Source: Streptomyces smaragdinus (lineage in GTDB: Bacteria > Actinomycetota > Actinomycetes > Streptomycetales > Streptomycetaceae). Taken from it: a DNA stretch of 64,000 bases. The notes beneath the pieces were generated by a model. The model saw nothing but the letters and a program-made list of their open reading frames with translations. It did no database searches and was not told the DNA's origin. Positions 23,102 to 34,400 of this stretch are shown here, piece by piece. Both the position numbers and the translations under genes were made by a program. Where the stretch lies: positions 1-64,000 of the forward strand of contig NZ_WEGJ01000030.1 of the NCBI RefSeq assembly GCF_009604385.1, given 5' to 3'. The first letter of the stretch is position 1. The number at the start of each line of letters is the position of its first letter.

Positions 23102-25375
23102 TCAGTTCGCGGCGAAGGAGCGCTCGGCGGCTGCCGCCGGGCGGGACGGGGCCTCGGCGACGGCGTCCGAGAAGGACTGCGCCACCGGCTGCGGCGCGGG
23201 CCGCGGGGCCGCCGCCGGCTCCGGGCCGCCGTGCTCGAGGTCCGGCAGCCAGCCCAGCCAGCGGGGCAGCCACCAGTTGGAGCGGCCCAGCAGGACCATC
23301 ACCGAGGGCAGCAGGACGGCCCGTACCAGCGTGGCGTCCAGGAACACCGCCACCGCCAGGCCGACGCCCAGCTGCTTGAAGTCCTGCATGGACAGCGTGC
23401 CGAAGACCGCGAAGACGGCCACCATGATCAGACCGGCGCTGGTCACGACACCGGCCGTGGAGCGGATGCCGTGGGCGACGGCCGCCTTGTTCTCCAGCCC
23501 GCGGTCGTGCGCCTCCCGGATCCGGGAGACCACGAACACGTGGTAGTCCATCGACAGGCCGAACAGCACCACGAAGACGAACAGCGGCATCCACGACTCG
23601 ATCGCGCCGACCGCCGTCGTGCCGACCAGCTCGTCGCCCCAGCCCTTCTGGAACACCGCGGTCATCACGCCGTACGCGGCGGCCACGGACAGCAGGTTGA
23701 GGACGATCGCCGTGATCGCGATGACCACGGAGCGGAAGCAGGTCAGCATGAGCAGGAAGCTGATGCCCATGACGAAGGCGAAGACCGGCACGATCGACGA
23801 CTTCAGCTGGTCGTTGTAGTCGACGGAGAAGGCCAGGTCGCCGCCGACCGGGGCGTCGCCCAGGGTGGCCGGGACGATGTCGTCGCGGAGGGCGTCCAGC
23901 GCGCCGGTGGAGACGGAGTTGCGGCCGTCGCCGGCGAGCGGGGCGTTGATGACGGCGATGTTCTCCTTCTTGTGCAGGGTCACGTCGATCGGCTTCTTGA
24001 CCTGACCGGACGCCAGGGCCGTCTGCTGGAAGTCCGCGATCGCCTTCGTCGCGGCGGGCGAGGTGATGTCGTTCGTCTGGTAGACGATCTGGGCCGGGGC
24101 GGGAGCGCCGGGGAAGACCTTCTCGATCCGGCCGGCGGTCTGCGCCGTCACGTTGTCGGCGGGCAGCAGCTGGTCGAAGCCGAGCTTCTCGGTCTTCATG
24201 GACAGGGCGGGGGAGGCGAGCGCCAGCATGCCGGCGATGCCGATCAGGGCGAACAGCGCGGGCGCCTTGAGGACGGCGCCGAGCAGGATGCCCGGCTTGT
24301 CGTTCGCGGTACGCACCCGCGCCTTGCGGCGCAGGCCCGGGATCCGGCCGGCGTTGACCTTGTCGCCGAGCATCGCCATCACGGCGGGCAGCACGGTCAT
24401 GGAGCCGAGGACGGCGATCAGGACGACCTCGATGGTGGCCATCGCGAAGCCCTCGAACACCGTCAGCCCCGACAGGAACATGCCGGCCATGGCGACGGCG
24501 ACGGTCAGGCCCGAGATCAGCACCGAGCGTCCGGAGGTGGCCGCCGCGATCTGCAGCGCGGTCTGCGGGTCGCGTCCGGCGGCCCGCTCCTCGCGCTCGC
24601 GGCGGATGTAGAAGAGGCAGTAGTCGACGCCGACGGCCAGCCCCATCAGGAACAGCACGGAGCTCGTCATCGCGTCCACCGGGACGAGCTGGCTGCTCAG
24701 CGCCAGCAGGCCCATCGCGGCCACGCACGCCGTGATCGCGAGGATCAGCGGCAGCACAGCGGCGACCAGCGCGCCGAACACCACGAGCAGGATGCCGAGG
24801 GCGACCGGCACGGCGGTGTACTCGGCGCCGGCGAAGTCCTCGCCCAGCGCGTCGTTGATGCCCAGCAGGCCGGTGGCCGCCCCGTACTGGCCGTACGTGA
24901 CGTCCGCGTTGGCGCGGTCGGTCCTGGTGACCGCGTCCACCACGGGCTGGATACGGTCGGGGGCGGTCTCGGGGTCACCCTTGACGGTGAACTGGATCAG
25001 GGCGTCGTGGCCGTCCTCGGACACCGCGCCGGTCTTGTACGGGTCCCCGATGCCCTGCGCCAGGCCCGTACCGTCCACGGCGGTGATCGCGTCGGCGACG
25101 GCCTTCCTGAAGCCGGCCTGGTCCGCGGTCAGTCCGTCGCTGTGCACCAGGACCATCTCGGGGGCCGGGGTGGTGATTCCGGCGTCGATGAGGATCTCGG
25201 AGGCGCGCCCCGACTCCCCGGTGCCGTAGTCGGCCTCCGTCAGGCTCTTCTGGCCCACCATGCTGCCGAGGACAGTGAGCGCGACGACGGCGAAGAGCCA
25301 TCCGAACAGCGCGGTCTTCCGGTGCCGGGCACTCCAGGCGCCCAGCGAGGCTGCCAGATTTCGTCGACTTGCCAT
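23102..25375 (-). CDS. MMPL family (RND-type) exporter
   Basis: A 757-residue protein with the MMPL architecture: one N-terminal membrane segment (KTALFGWLFAVVALTVLGSM), a large outer loop (about residues 50-190), five segments (starting YTAVPVALGILLVVFGALV), a second large loop (about 360-510) and five more, with the family motif region VGVDYCLFYIRREREERAAG and its partner LFGLSMDYHVFVVSRIREAHD. MMPL proteins of actinomycetes export lipids and lipopeptides using proton motive force. ATG 25375 is preferred because GGGAGAGG lies four bases upstream; ATG 25387 adds four residues. Adjacent to sbnB and divergent from the ABC exporter, it is a natural candidate for export or self-resistance. Confidence 0.92.
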   Translation of the reverse strand: MASRRNLAASLGAWSARHRKTALFGWLFAVVALTVLGSMVGQKSLTEADYGTGESGRASEILIDAGITTPAPEMVLVHSDGLTADQAGFRKAVADAITAVDGTGLAQGIGDPYKTGAVSEDGHDALIQFTVKGDPETAPDRIQPVVDAVTRTDRANADVTYGQYGAATGLLGINDALGEDFAGAEYTAVPVALGILLVVFGALVAAVLPLILAITACVAAMGLLALSSQLVPVDAMTSSVLFLMGLAVGVDYCLFYIRREREERAAGRDPQTALQIAAATSGRSVLISGLTVAVAMAGMFLSGLTVFEGFAMATIEVVLIAVLGSMTVLPAVMAMLGDKVNAGRIPGLRRKARVRTANDKPGILLGAVLKAPALFALIGIAGMLALASPALSMKTEKLGFDQLLPADNVTAQTAGRIEKVFPGAPAPAQIVYQTNDITSPAATKAIADFQQTALASGQVKKPIDVTLHKKENIAVINAPLAGDGRNSVSTGALDALRDDIVPATLGDAPVGGDLAFSVDYNDQLKSSIVPVFAFVMGISFLLMLTCFRSVVIAITAIVLNLLSVAAAYGVMTAVFQKGWGDELVGTTAVGAIESWMPLFVFVVLFGLSMDYHVFVVSRIREAHDRGLENKAAVAHGIRSTAGVVTSAGLIMVAVFAVFGTLSMQDFKQLGVGLAVAVFLDATLVRAVLLPSVMVLLGRSNWWLPRWLGWLPDLEHGGPEPAAAPRPAPQPVAQSFSDAVAEAPSRPAAAAERSFAAN

Positions 25376-25477
25376 TACCTCTCCCATGTGGGGTGGGACA
25401 TCAATTCTTCGGACGATTGATCAGCGTTGTCCCTCAACGGTAGGCAGGGGGAGGCATTCGAAGCCTGCTTCCCGTAT

Positions 25478-25551
25478 GGCAGTTGACTGCCGCTGCAGGG
25501 TCCTGCCAACCGGCTGGTGGCAAGCGCGTGCAGCATCCTGCAGCGGCAGTC
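25478..25551. promoter_or_regulatory. nested palindromes in the divergent mmpL / ABC promoter region
   Basis: The 315-base space between mmpL and the ABC operon has no gene. It contains GGCAGT-TG-ACTGCC (25478-25491), and a perfect 15-bp inverted repeat GACTGCCGCTGCAGG (25485-25499) / CCTGCAGCGGCAGTC (25537-25551), with a further TGCCA...TGGCA inside. Such stacked palindromes between divergent transporter genes are typical of operators. Downstream, 25610-25675 holds several GATTCG-type direct repeats close to the ABC start. Confidence 0.65.
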
Positions 25552-25690
25552 TGCGGACATTCGATCTAGCCCGATCCGGCGATAGATCCGGTTAGGTTCC
25601 TTGGTGTCGAGGGATTCGCCGATTCGTGATCACTCCGATCACCGGGCCCCCGATTCGCTGATTCTCCGAATTCCACGAAAGGGGGAAACC

Positions 25691-26665
25691 GTGAATGCCG
25701 CGATCGAAGCCGACGGCCTGACGAAGACGTACGGCAGCCACCGCGCCCTGGACGACGTGAGCCTGTCCGTCGAGGCCGGCACCGTGCTCGGACTGCTCGG
25801 CCCCAACGGCGCGGGCAAGACCACCACGGTCCGTACGCTCGCCACCCTGCTCGAGCCCGACGCCGGCACCGCGCGGATCGCGGGCTTCGACGTCGTGCGC
25901 GAGCGGCGCGAGGTGCGCCGCCGGATCGGTCTGGCCGGTCAGTACGCCGCCGTAGACGAGCTGCTCACCGGCCGGGAGAACCTGATCCTGCTGGGCCGGC
26001 TGCTGCGTCTGGGCCGCAAGGGCGCCCGCGTGCGGGCCGAGGAACTGCTCGCCCAGTTCGAGCTGGAGTACGCGGCGGACAAGGCCGCCAAGGACTACTC
26101 CGGCGGTATGCGCCGCCGGCTCGACCTGGCCGTCAGCCTGCTCGGCTCGCCCGAGGTGCTGTTCCTCGACGAGCCCACCACCGGGCTGGACCCGGCCAGC
26201 CGCGCCACGCTCTGGAACATGGTCCAGGACCAGGTTGGCCGGGGCGTCACCGTGCTGCTGACCACCCAGTACCTGGAGGAGGCCGACTTCCTCGCCGACC
26301 GGATCCTGGTCGTCGACCGGGGCCGCGTCATCGCCGAGGGCACCTCCGACGAGCTCAAGCGCAAGGTCGGCGGCGAACGCCTCGAGGTCACGGTCACCGA
26401 CCGCGCCCTGCTGGAGCAGGCCGTGTCCGTCCTGGCCCCGCTGGCCGTCGTCACCCCGCAGTCCGACGAGCGCCAGCGCACCGTGCACGTCCAGCTGCCC
26501 GACGGGATGGGCGCGCTGGCGTCCGCCGCCACGGCGCTGGAGTACGCGGGCATCACCGTCGAGGAGTTCGCCCTGCGGCGGCCCTCCCTCGACGACGTCT
26601 TCTTCCAGCTGACCGGCGAGTCCGCCGGCCCTGCCGACACCCCGGACGAAAAGGACGCACGATGA
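25691..26665 (+). CDS. daunorubicin-resistance type ABC transporter ATP-binding protein
   Basis: A 324-residue ATPase of the DrrA family. Walker A is GPNGAGKTT (about residue 41), the Q-loop is near GLAGQYAAVDELLTGREN, the signature is YSGGMRRRLDLA, Walker B is VLFLDEPTTGLDP and the switch region follows in TVLLTTQYLEEADFLADR. A DrrA-type C-terminal extension ends with ALRRPSLDDVFFQLTGE. GTG 25691 has AGGGGGA five bases upstream; the longer ATG frame at 25601 reads through the promoter region and is rejected. ATGA overlap with the permease. Exports the product or confers immunity, by analogy with DrrAB. Confidence 0.94.
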   Translation: MNAAIEADGLTKTYGSHRALDDVSLSVEAGTVLGLLGPNGAGKTTTVRTLATLLEPDAGTARIAGFDVVRERREVRRRIGLAGQYAAVDELLTGRENLILLGRLLRLGRKGARVRAEELLAQFELEYAADKAAKDYSGGMRRRLDLAVSLLGSPEVLFLDEPTTGLDPASRATLWNMVQDQVGRGVTVLLTTQYLEEADFLADRILVVDRGRVIAEGTSDELKRKVGGERLEVTVTDRALLEQAVSVLAPLAVVTPQSDERQRTVHVQLPDGMGALASAATALEYAGITVEEFALRRPSLDDVFFQLTGESAGPADTPDEKDAR

Positions 26666-27465
26666 ACCCGGCGCTGGCCCACGGAGCCGACATCGCCGCC
26701 CTCACCGGCCGCCATCTGCGCCATCTGCGGCGCACCCCCGAGAAGATCACCGGCGTGGCGCTGACGCCCGTCGCGATGGTCGTCATCCTCGGGTATCTGT
26801 TCGCCACCGTCGTGCAGGTGAAGAACACCGGCGACACCTACCGCGAGTACGTCATGGCCGGCGTCTTCGCGCAGGTGGGCCTCTCCTGCATCGGCATCAC
26901 CGCCATCGGTGTGGCCGGTGACCTGGGCAAGGGGCTGATCGACCGGTTCCGTTCGCTGCCGATGGGGCGGGCCACCGTCCTGGTCAGCCATACGCTCGCG
27001 GACCTCGTCACCGCCGCGCTGAGCATCGTCCTGGTCGCCCTCACGGGACTGGCCGTCGGCTGGCGGGTGCACGGTTCGTTCGCGGAGAACGTCGCCGGCT
27101 TCGTCCTGCTGCTGGCCTTCGCGTACGCGATGCTCTGGGTCGGCGCCCTGCTCGGCATGGTGATGCGCAACCTCGAGGCCATCAGCGGTGTCGCCGCCCT
27201 CCTGCTGGTCCTCTTCTCCTTCCTCTCCAGCTCGTTCATGCCGCTGACGGGGCTGCCCGCCTGGCTGCGGACGGTCGCCGAGTGGAACCCGGTGAGCGCC
27301 GTGTCCGAGGCGTGCCGCCAGCTGTGGGGCAACACCGGGCCCGTCTCCTCCGGCAGTTATCCGGTGGCTCATCCGGTGATCGTCTCGCTCGTCAGCATCG
27401 GTCTTCTTCTCGTCGTTCTCGTCCCACTGAGCCTGCGGGTGTTCCGTACATCCGCGACCCGGTGA
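26662..27465 (+). CDS. DrrB-type ABC transporter permease
   Basis: A 267-residue ABC-2 permease with six membrane segments, beginning with the cytoplasmic RHLRHLRRTPEKITGVALTP, then VAMVVILGYLFATVV, YVMAGVFAQVGLSCIGITAIG, the amphipathic GLIDRFRSLPMGRATVLV loop characteristic of ABC-2 permeases, and the last FSSSFMPLTGLPAWLRTVAEWNP before the final helix. Overlaps the ATPase gene by four bases and stands 21 bases before sbnA, so exporter, Dap pathway and NRPS are in one transcript. Confidence 0.93.
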   Translation: MNPALAHGADIAALTGRHLRHLRRTPEKITGVALTPVAMVVILGYLFATVVQVKNTGDTYREYVMAGVFAQVGLSCIGITAIGVAGDLGKGLIDRFRSLPMGRATVLVSHTLADLVTAALSIVLVALTGLAVGWRVHGSFAENVAGFVLLLAFAYAMLWVGALLGMVMRNLEAISGVAALLLVLFSFLSSSFMPLTGLPAWLRTVAEWNPVSAVSEACRQLWGNTGPVSSGSYPVAHPVIVSLVSIGLLLVVLVPLSLRVFRTSATR

Positions 27466-27486
27466 CAAAGTCCTTCTGGGGGATCC

Positions 27487-28497
27487 ATGCCGGTCATATC
27501 GGCTCCGCATCAATTCAACACCGAAGATCTTTATGTGGATCTCCGCGAGATGTACGGATATCCGCTGCACCTCAAATGCGAGGGTTTCAATTTCGCCGGT
27601 TCCATCAAACTCAAGGCCGCCGCCAGCATGATCGAGGCGGCCGAGAACAGCGGCGCGCTCACCCGTAACTCCACCATCGTGGAATCCTCTTCCGGGAATC
27701 TCGGAGTCGCGCTCAGCGTGATCGCCGCCGCCAAGGGCTACCGCTTCATCTGCGTCATCGACCCGCGCACCAACCTCGCCACCCGCAAGGTCATCGAGTC
27801 CCTGGGCAGCGAGGTCCACATGGTGAAGGAGCCCGCCGCCGAAGGCGGGTTCCTCGCCGCGCGGCTGGCGTACGTGCAGGAGCTGCTGGCGCGCGGCCCC
27901 GGCTACATCTGGCTCAACCAGCACGCCAACCCGGACAACTGGCGGGCGCACTACCGCACCACCGCCCCGCAGATCGAGAAGCAGTTCCCCGGTCTGGAGC
28001 TGCTGTTCGTCGGCGCCGGCACCACCGGCACCCTGATGGGCTGCGCCCGCTACTTCAAGGACCAGCCCCGCAAGGTGACCGTCGTCGCCGTCGACAGCGT
28101 CGGCTCGGTCACCTTCGGCGGCCCCCCGGGCACCCGCATGATCCCCGGGCTGGGCACCGGGGTACGGCCGGCGCTGCTGGACACCTCGTTCATCGACGAC
28201 GTCGTCCACGTGCCCGAGGTCGACACCGTCCGCACCTGCCGCACCCTGGCCCGCGGCGGCTTCCTCTTCGGCGGGTCCACCGGAACGGTCGTGAGCGGCG
28301 CCGTGCGCTGGCTCGCCGAGAACCGTCCCGGCCGCGACCTCACGGCCGTCGCCCTCGCGCCCGACCTCGGCGAGCGCTACCTCGACACCGTCTACCACCC
28401 GAGCTGGGTGCACGAGGTGTTCGGGTCCGAGGTGCACGACGAGCCCACCGCCTTCGCGGAACTGACCGACTTCCCCTCTGGAGCACTGCAGTCATGA
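27487..28497 (+). CDS. sbnA: 2,3-diaminopropionate biosynthesis protein SbnA (PLP-dependent ACEGA synthase)
   Basis: A 336-residue cysteine-synthase-fold enzyme of the SbnA branch. SbnA replaces the phosphate of O-phospho-L-serine with the amino group of glutamate to give ACEGA, the substrate of SbnB. PLP-fold marks are FNFAGSIKLKAAASMIE with the Schiff-base Lys, ESSSGNLGVALSVIAA for substrate binding, FVGAGTTGTLMG holding the PLP phosphate, and GGFLFGGSTGTVVSGAV. Start ATG 27487 has GGGGGA three bases upstream; the stop overlaps the NRPS start (ATGA). The first 200 bases are less GC-rich than the cluster average. Its substrate is probably fed by the serA paralogue at 48472. Confidence 0.92.
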   Translation: MPVISAPHQFNTEDLYVDLREMYGYPLHLKCEGFNFAGSIKLKAAASMIEAAENSGALTRNSTIVESSSGNLGVALSVIAAAKGYRFICVIDPRTNLATRKVIESLGSEVHMVKEPAAEGGFLAARLAYVQELLARGPGYIWLNQHANPDNWRAHYRTTAPQIEKQFPGLELLFVGAGTTGTLMGCARYFKDQPRKVTVVAVDSVGSVTFGGPPGTRMIPGLGTGVRPALLDTSFIDDVVHVPEVDTVRTCRTLARGGFLFGGSTGTVVSGAVRWLAENRPGRDLTAVALAPDLGERYLDTVYHPSWVHEVFGSEVHDEPTAFAELTDFPSGALQS

Positions 28498-31400
28498 TCA
28501 CGATGCTCTCCGCACAGCAGTTGCCGCTCAGCGCCGCGCAGCGCGAGATGTGGTACGGGCAGCAGGCCGACCCGGGCAACCCGATCTTCACCATGGGCGA
28601 CTTCCTGGAGCTCCGCGGCCCCCTCGACGAGGCCCGGCTCGTCACCGCCTGGCAGGGCGTGATGCGGGAGGCCGGCACCCTGCGCGCCCGGTTCACCGAG
28701 CACGAGGGCGAGCCGCGCCAGGAACTCCTCCCCGTCGAGGCGTACCCCGTCGAGACCGTCGACCTGTCCGCCGAGGACGAGCCGTACCGGGCCGCCGACG
28801 CCTTCATGCGCCTGGACCTGCTCGACCCGCCCGACCTCACCGCCGGCACCCTGCGTTCGGTGCTGCTGCGGCTCGGCCCGGACCACCGCCTGCTCTACAT
28901 CCGCGTCAACCACATCGTCGTGGACGGCTTCAGCCGCGTCCTGGTGTACGAGCGGCTGGCCGAGCTGTACGCCGACCCGGACTCCCCGCCGTCCTTCCCG
29001 GAGCCGCGCACCCTCGCCGAGGACGAGGCGGAGTTCGAGAAGACCGCCAAGCACGCCAAGGAGCAGGCGTTCTGGCGCGCCCGGTACGCGGACACCCCCG
29101 AGCCCGTCAGCCTCTCCCCGCGCCCCGGCACCCCCGCCCACCACTCCCTGCGCGTCGAGGCCACCCTGCCCGCCGCCACGGTGGCGAAGCTGCGCGCCCT
29201 GGCCTGGGACGCCCGCGTCACCTGGCAGACCCTCCTCATCGCCGCGACCGGCGCGTACGTGCAGCGCGCCGCCGGCGTCGACCGGGCGCTGCTCACCCTC
29301 GCCGTCCCGGCCCGCCCCACCCCCGCCGCCCGCGCGGTGCCCGGCATGCGCGCGAACTTCGTGCCGCATCCGGTACGGATCGCTCCCGGCATCTCCGTGC
29401 ACGACTTCCTGCGCGACTGCTTCGGCGAGCTGCGCGCCACCCTGCGCCACCAGAACTACCGGGGCGACCGCATCCGCCGCGACCTGGGCTTCACCGGGGA
29501 CGCGGGCCGCTCGCTGGGCCCGACCGTCAATGTCCTGGAGTCCGGCTTCGACTACACCTACGGCGAGTGCTCCGGTCTGCTGCACAACCTGTCGACCGGT
29601 CCCGTCGAGGACATGCAGATCATCTACCTCGACTCCGCCGAGGACGGTTACGCGGTCCGCCTGGACGCCAACCCGACGCGCTACACGCAGGAGGAGCTGG
29701 AACTGCACCAGCTCCGCCTCTTCGAGTGGCTGCGCACCCTCGCCGACGCCGGCCCCGACGCCACCGTCGACCAGCTGGACATGCTGCTCCCGGCCGAGCT
29801 GGAGCACGCCCGCGAGCAGTGGAGCGCCACCGTCGTCGAGGACGTGTACACCGGCGTCGTCGAGCGGTTCCGCATGTGGGCCGTGGCCAACCCCGACAAG
29901 GCCGCCGTCCGCGATCCCGGCGGGTCCGTCTCGTACGGCGAACTGGCCGGTCAGGCCTCCGCGCTGACCCGTCGGCTGACGGCCGCGGGCGTCGGTCCCG
30001 GCTCGCGCGTCGCGATGCTGTGCGAGCCCGGCATCCCGTTCGTCACCGGCATCCTCGGCGTGCTCGGCGCCGGCGCCGCGTGGGTGCCGCTCGACGTCCG
30101 AGCCCCGCGCGCCCGTACCGCCGCGCTGCTGGACGACAGCCGCCCGGACGCCCTGTACGTGGGCCCCGGGCAGCAGGCCGCGGCCGGTGACGTGCTCGCC
30201 GCCTCCGCCGCCTCCCCCGCCGTCATCGGCTGGAACGGGGCGCGCGAGGCGCAGTGGTCGCCGCTCGAGGGGCGGGCGGACGATCTGGCGTACGTGATCT
30301 TCACGTCCGGCTCCACCGGCCGCCCCAAGGGCGCCATGGTGCACCGCGCCGGCATGGTCAACCACCTCCTGGCGAAGGTCGCCGACCTCGACCTGACCGA
30401 CCGGGACGTCGTCGTCCACAACGCGCCCGTCACGTTCGACATCTCCGTCTGGCAGATGCTCTCCCCCCTGATCACCGGCGGCTCCCTCATCGTCGTCGAC
30501 CGCGACACCGCCGCCGACCCCCAGGACCTCCTCGGCCGCGTCGCCCCCGACGGCGTCACCGTCCTCGAGGTCGTCCCCTCCCTCCTGCGCGCCGCCGTCG
30601 ACGCCTGGCACGCCGGCCTCGACCGCCCCGACCTCACCCCCCTCACCCGCCTGCTGGTCACCGGCGAAGCCCTGCCCCCCGACCTGGCCCGCGAATGGCT
30701 GGCCCTCAACCCGGACATCCCGCTGGTCAACGCGTACGGCCCGACGGAGTGCTCCGACGACGTCACCCACGCCGTCATCACCCCGCAGACCGACCTGACC
30801 GGCCGCACCCCCATCGGCGAACCGGTCCGCAACACCCGCCTGTACGTCCTGGACGCCCGCCTGCGCCCCGTGGCCCCCGGCACCCCCGGCGAGCTGTACG
30901 TGGCCGGCACCGGCGTCGGCCGGGGTTACCTCGACGACGCCCGCAAGACCTCCGTCACCTTCCTCCCCGACCCCTTCGCCACGGTCCCCGGCAGCCGGAT
31001 GTACCGCACCGGCGACCGCGTCCGCCAACGCGCCGACGGCCAGCTGGAGTTCCTGGAGCGCACCGACCACCAGGTCAAGATCCGAGGTCACCGCATCGAG
31101 CTCGGCGAGGTCGAGGCCGCCCTGCGCACCCTGACCGGGGTCACCGACGCCGCCGCGGCCGTCCACCAGGGCCGCCTCGTCGGCTACCTCATCGGCGCCA
31201 ACGACAACCCCCGTACGAACCTGGCCGCCACCCTCCCCGACTACATGATCCCGTCGGCGTTCCTCACCCTGGACGCCCTGCCCCTGACCGCCAACGGCAA
31301 GATCGACCGCGCCGCCCTCCCGGAGCCCGACCCAGCCGACGCCGCGACCGGGCTGACCCCGCCGCGCAACGAGCGGGAGCGGGTCCTCTGCGAGGTCTTC

Positions 31401-34400
31401 GCCGAGGTCCTGGGCCTGCCGGCCGTGGGCATCGACGACGACTTCTTCGACCTCGGCGGCCACTCCCTGCTGGCCACCAAGGTCGCCGCCCGGGTCCGCG
31501 CCCGGCTGGGCGCCGAGGTGTCCATCCGCGTCTTCTTCCAGGCGTCGACGGTGGCCGCCCTGTCCGCGAGCCTGGGCTTCGACGACACCGGCACCACCCG
31601 CCCCGTCCTGAGCCCCGGCGCCGAACGCCCGGCGGAGCTCCCGCTGTCCCCGGCCCAGCAGCGCATGTGGGTCCTCAACCAGCTGGAGAACGGCGCCGCC
31701 ACCTACCACCTCCCCTTCGCCGTCCGCCTGTCCGGCGCCCTGGACGCCGACGCCCTGCGCACGGCACTGGGCGACGTCATCGCCCGCCACGAGTCCCTGC
31801 GTACCGTCTTCCCCGACGCCGGTGGCAAGGCCCGCCAGCGGATCCTCGCGGCGGACGAGGCACGCGTCGACCTGCCCTGCACGCCCATCGACCCCGACGC
31901 CCTCACCGGGGCACTGACCGCCGCGGCCGTCCGCAGCTTCGACCTCGGGGCCGAACTGCCGCTGCGCGCCGAGCTCTTCCGCATCGCCGACGACGAGCAC
32001 GTCCTGCTCCTCGTCCTGCACCACATCGCGTCCGACGGCTGGTCCATCGTCCCGCTGGCCCGCGACTTCGCGACCGCCTACGCGGCCCGCCTGACCGGCG
32101 CCGCCCCCGCGTGGACGCCGCTGCCCGTGCAGTACGCGGACTACACCCTCTGGCAGCGCGACCTGCTCGACGCCGTCGCCGACGACCAGCTCGCCCACTG
32201 GCGCGAGACCCTCGCCAGCATCCCGGAGGAGCTGGAGCTGCCCGCCGACCACGTCCGGCCGGCGCTGCCCACCCACGCCGGCGACACGGTCGGCTTCACC
32301 ATCGACGGCGACCTGCACGCCGCCGTCACCGCGCTCGCCCGGGCCCAGGGCGCCAGCACGTTCATGGTGCTCCAGGCCGCCCTCGCCACGCTGCTGTCCA
32401 GCCTGGGCGCCGGGGACGACATCCCCCTCGGCACGCCCGTCGCCGGGCGCACCGACGAGGCGCTGGACGATCTGGTCGGCTTCTTCGTCAACACCCTGGT
32501 GCTGCGCACCGACCTGTCCGGCGACCCCACGTTCCGCGAGCTCCTGGTCCGGGTGAAGGCCGCCGACCTGGCTGCGTACGTGAATCAGGACCTGCCGTTC
32601 GAGGCCCTGGTCGACGCGGTGGCACCGAGCCGTTCGCTGTCGCGCCGGCCGCTCTTCCAGACCATGCTCGTCCTGCAGAACAACACCACCGCCGACCTCG
32701 CCCTCCCGGGCCTGGCCGTCGAGGTCGTGCCGGTCCGTACGAACACCGCCAAGGTGGACCTGGTCTTCGAGCTGACGGAGCGTCAGGGCAACGGCGGCAT
32801 CGACGCGGTCCTGGAGTACAGCACCGACCTGTTCGGCGCCGCGACCGCCCGGTCCTTCGCCGACCGCTTCACCCACCTGCTGCGCACCCTGGTCGGCGCC
32901 CCCGACCGGCGCCTGGCCGGGCTCGACACGCTGCTGCCCGCCGAGTCGGAGCGCATCCTCGGCGAGTGGGCCGGACCGACGCGGGACGTCGAGATCGCCC
33001 CGGTGCACGAGCTGTACGCGGCCCGCGCCGCCCGCCAGCCCGGCCATCCGGCGCTGGTCTTCGGCGACCAGGTCATCTCGTACGCGGAACTCGACGCCCG
33101 CGCCAACCGCCTCGCGCACGAGCTGGCCGCGCGCGGCACCGGCCCCGGCGACATCGTGGCGCTGCTGCTGCCGCGTTCGCCGTCGATGGTCGTCGCGATG
33201 CTCGCCGTGCAGAAGGCGGGCGCCGCGTATCTGCCGATCGACGCCGCCTACCCGGCCGACCGCATCGCGTACATGATCGAGGACGCGCGCCCCGCGCTCG
33301 CCCTGACCATGACCGCGGAGTCCGCCGGCCTCGGCGACTCCCCGGTCCGGCGGATGCTGCTCGACGACCCCTGGGTGCGCGCCGCCATCGACGCCCGCCC
33401 CGGCCGGCCGCTCACCGACGAGGACCGCACGGGACCGCTGACGGTGCGCGACGCCGCGTACGTCATCTACACCTCCGGCTCCACGGGCCGCCCCAAGGGC
33501 GTGGTCGTCGAGCACCGGACGGTCGCCGTGATGACCGCCGACCAGGGGCCCCGGATGGGCATCGGGCCCGCCACCCGCTGGCTGCAGTTCGCCTCGTACA
33601 GCTTCGACGCCGCCACCTGGGAGCTGTCCATCGGGCTGCTCTCCGGCGCGACGATGATCCTGTGCACGGCGGAGGACCGCGGCCCGGGCGAGCCCCTGGC
33701 GGACCTGGTCGAGCGCACCGGTACGACCATGGTGTGCGTCCCGCCGACGGTGCTGTCCGCCTGGCCCGCTGACCGGCCGATGCCCCCGGGCGTCCAGCTG
33801 GTCGTGGCCGGCGAGGCGTGCCCGCCGGAGCTGGTCGAGCGTTTCTCGAGGGACCGCGTGATGCGCAACGCGTACGGGCCGACCGAGGCCACCGTCTGCG
33901 CCAGCATCAGCGAGCCGCTGTCGGGGGCGGTGAAGCCGTCGATCGGCTTCCCGCTGCACAACACCCGGCTGTACGTGCTGGACAAGTGGCTGCGCCCGGT
34001 GCCTCCGGGGGTCACCGGCGAGCTGTACATCGGCGGGGCGCAGCTGGCGCGGGGGTATCTGCGCCGGCCCGGTCTGACGGCGGAGCGCTTTGTCGCCGAC
34101 CCGTTCGCCGCCGGGCCCGGGGGGCGGATGTACCGCTCCGGGGACCTGGTGCGGTGGAACGACGACGGGAGCCTGGACTACATCGGGCGGGTCGACGACC
34201 AGGTGAAGCTGCGCGGGTTCCGGATCGAGCCCGGTGAGATCGAGGGCGTGCTGCTGGCCCGCGAGGACCTCACCGGTGCGGCGGTGATCGTGCGGGAGGA
34301 CCGGCCGGGGGACAAGCGCCTGGTCGCGTACGTCGTCTCCACCGGCGCCCGGCTCGACGTCCGCGAGGTACGTGCCCGGCTGACGGGCGAGCTGCCCGAG

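Noticed and set aside
22051..28497. Staphyloferrin-B-like siderophore pathway suggested by SbnA and SbnB
   Set aside because: No IucA/IucC-type synthetase, decarboxylase or siderophore uptake genes are present; the two enzymes are better read as Dap suppliers for the NRPS.
28494..29800. Catecholate siderophore NRPS because the first C domain is EntF-like and A3 is glycine-like
   Set aside because: No DHB biosynthesis, aryl-AMP ligase or aryl carrier protein; the A4 and A1 pockets and the acyl-chain genes point to a lipopeptide.
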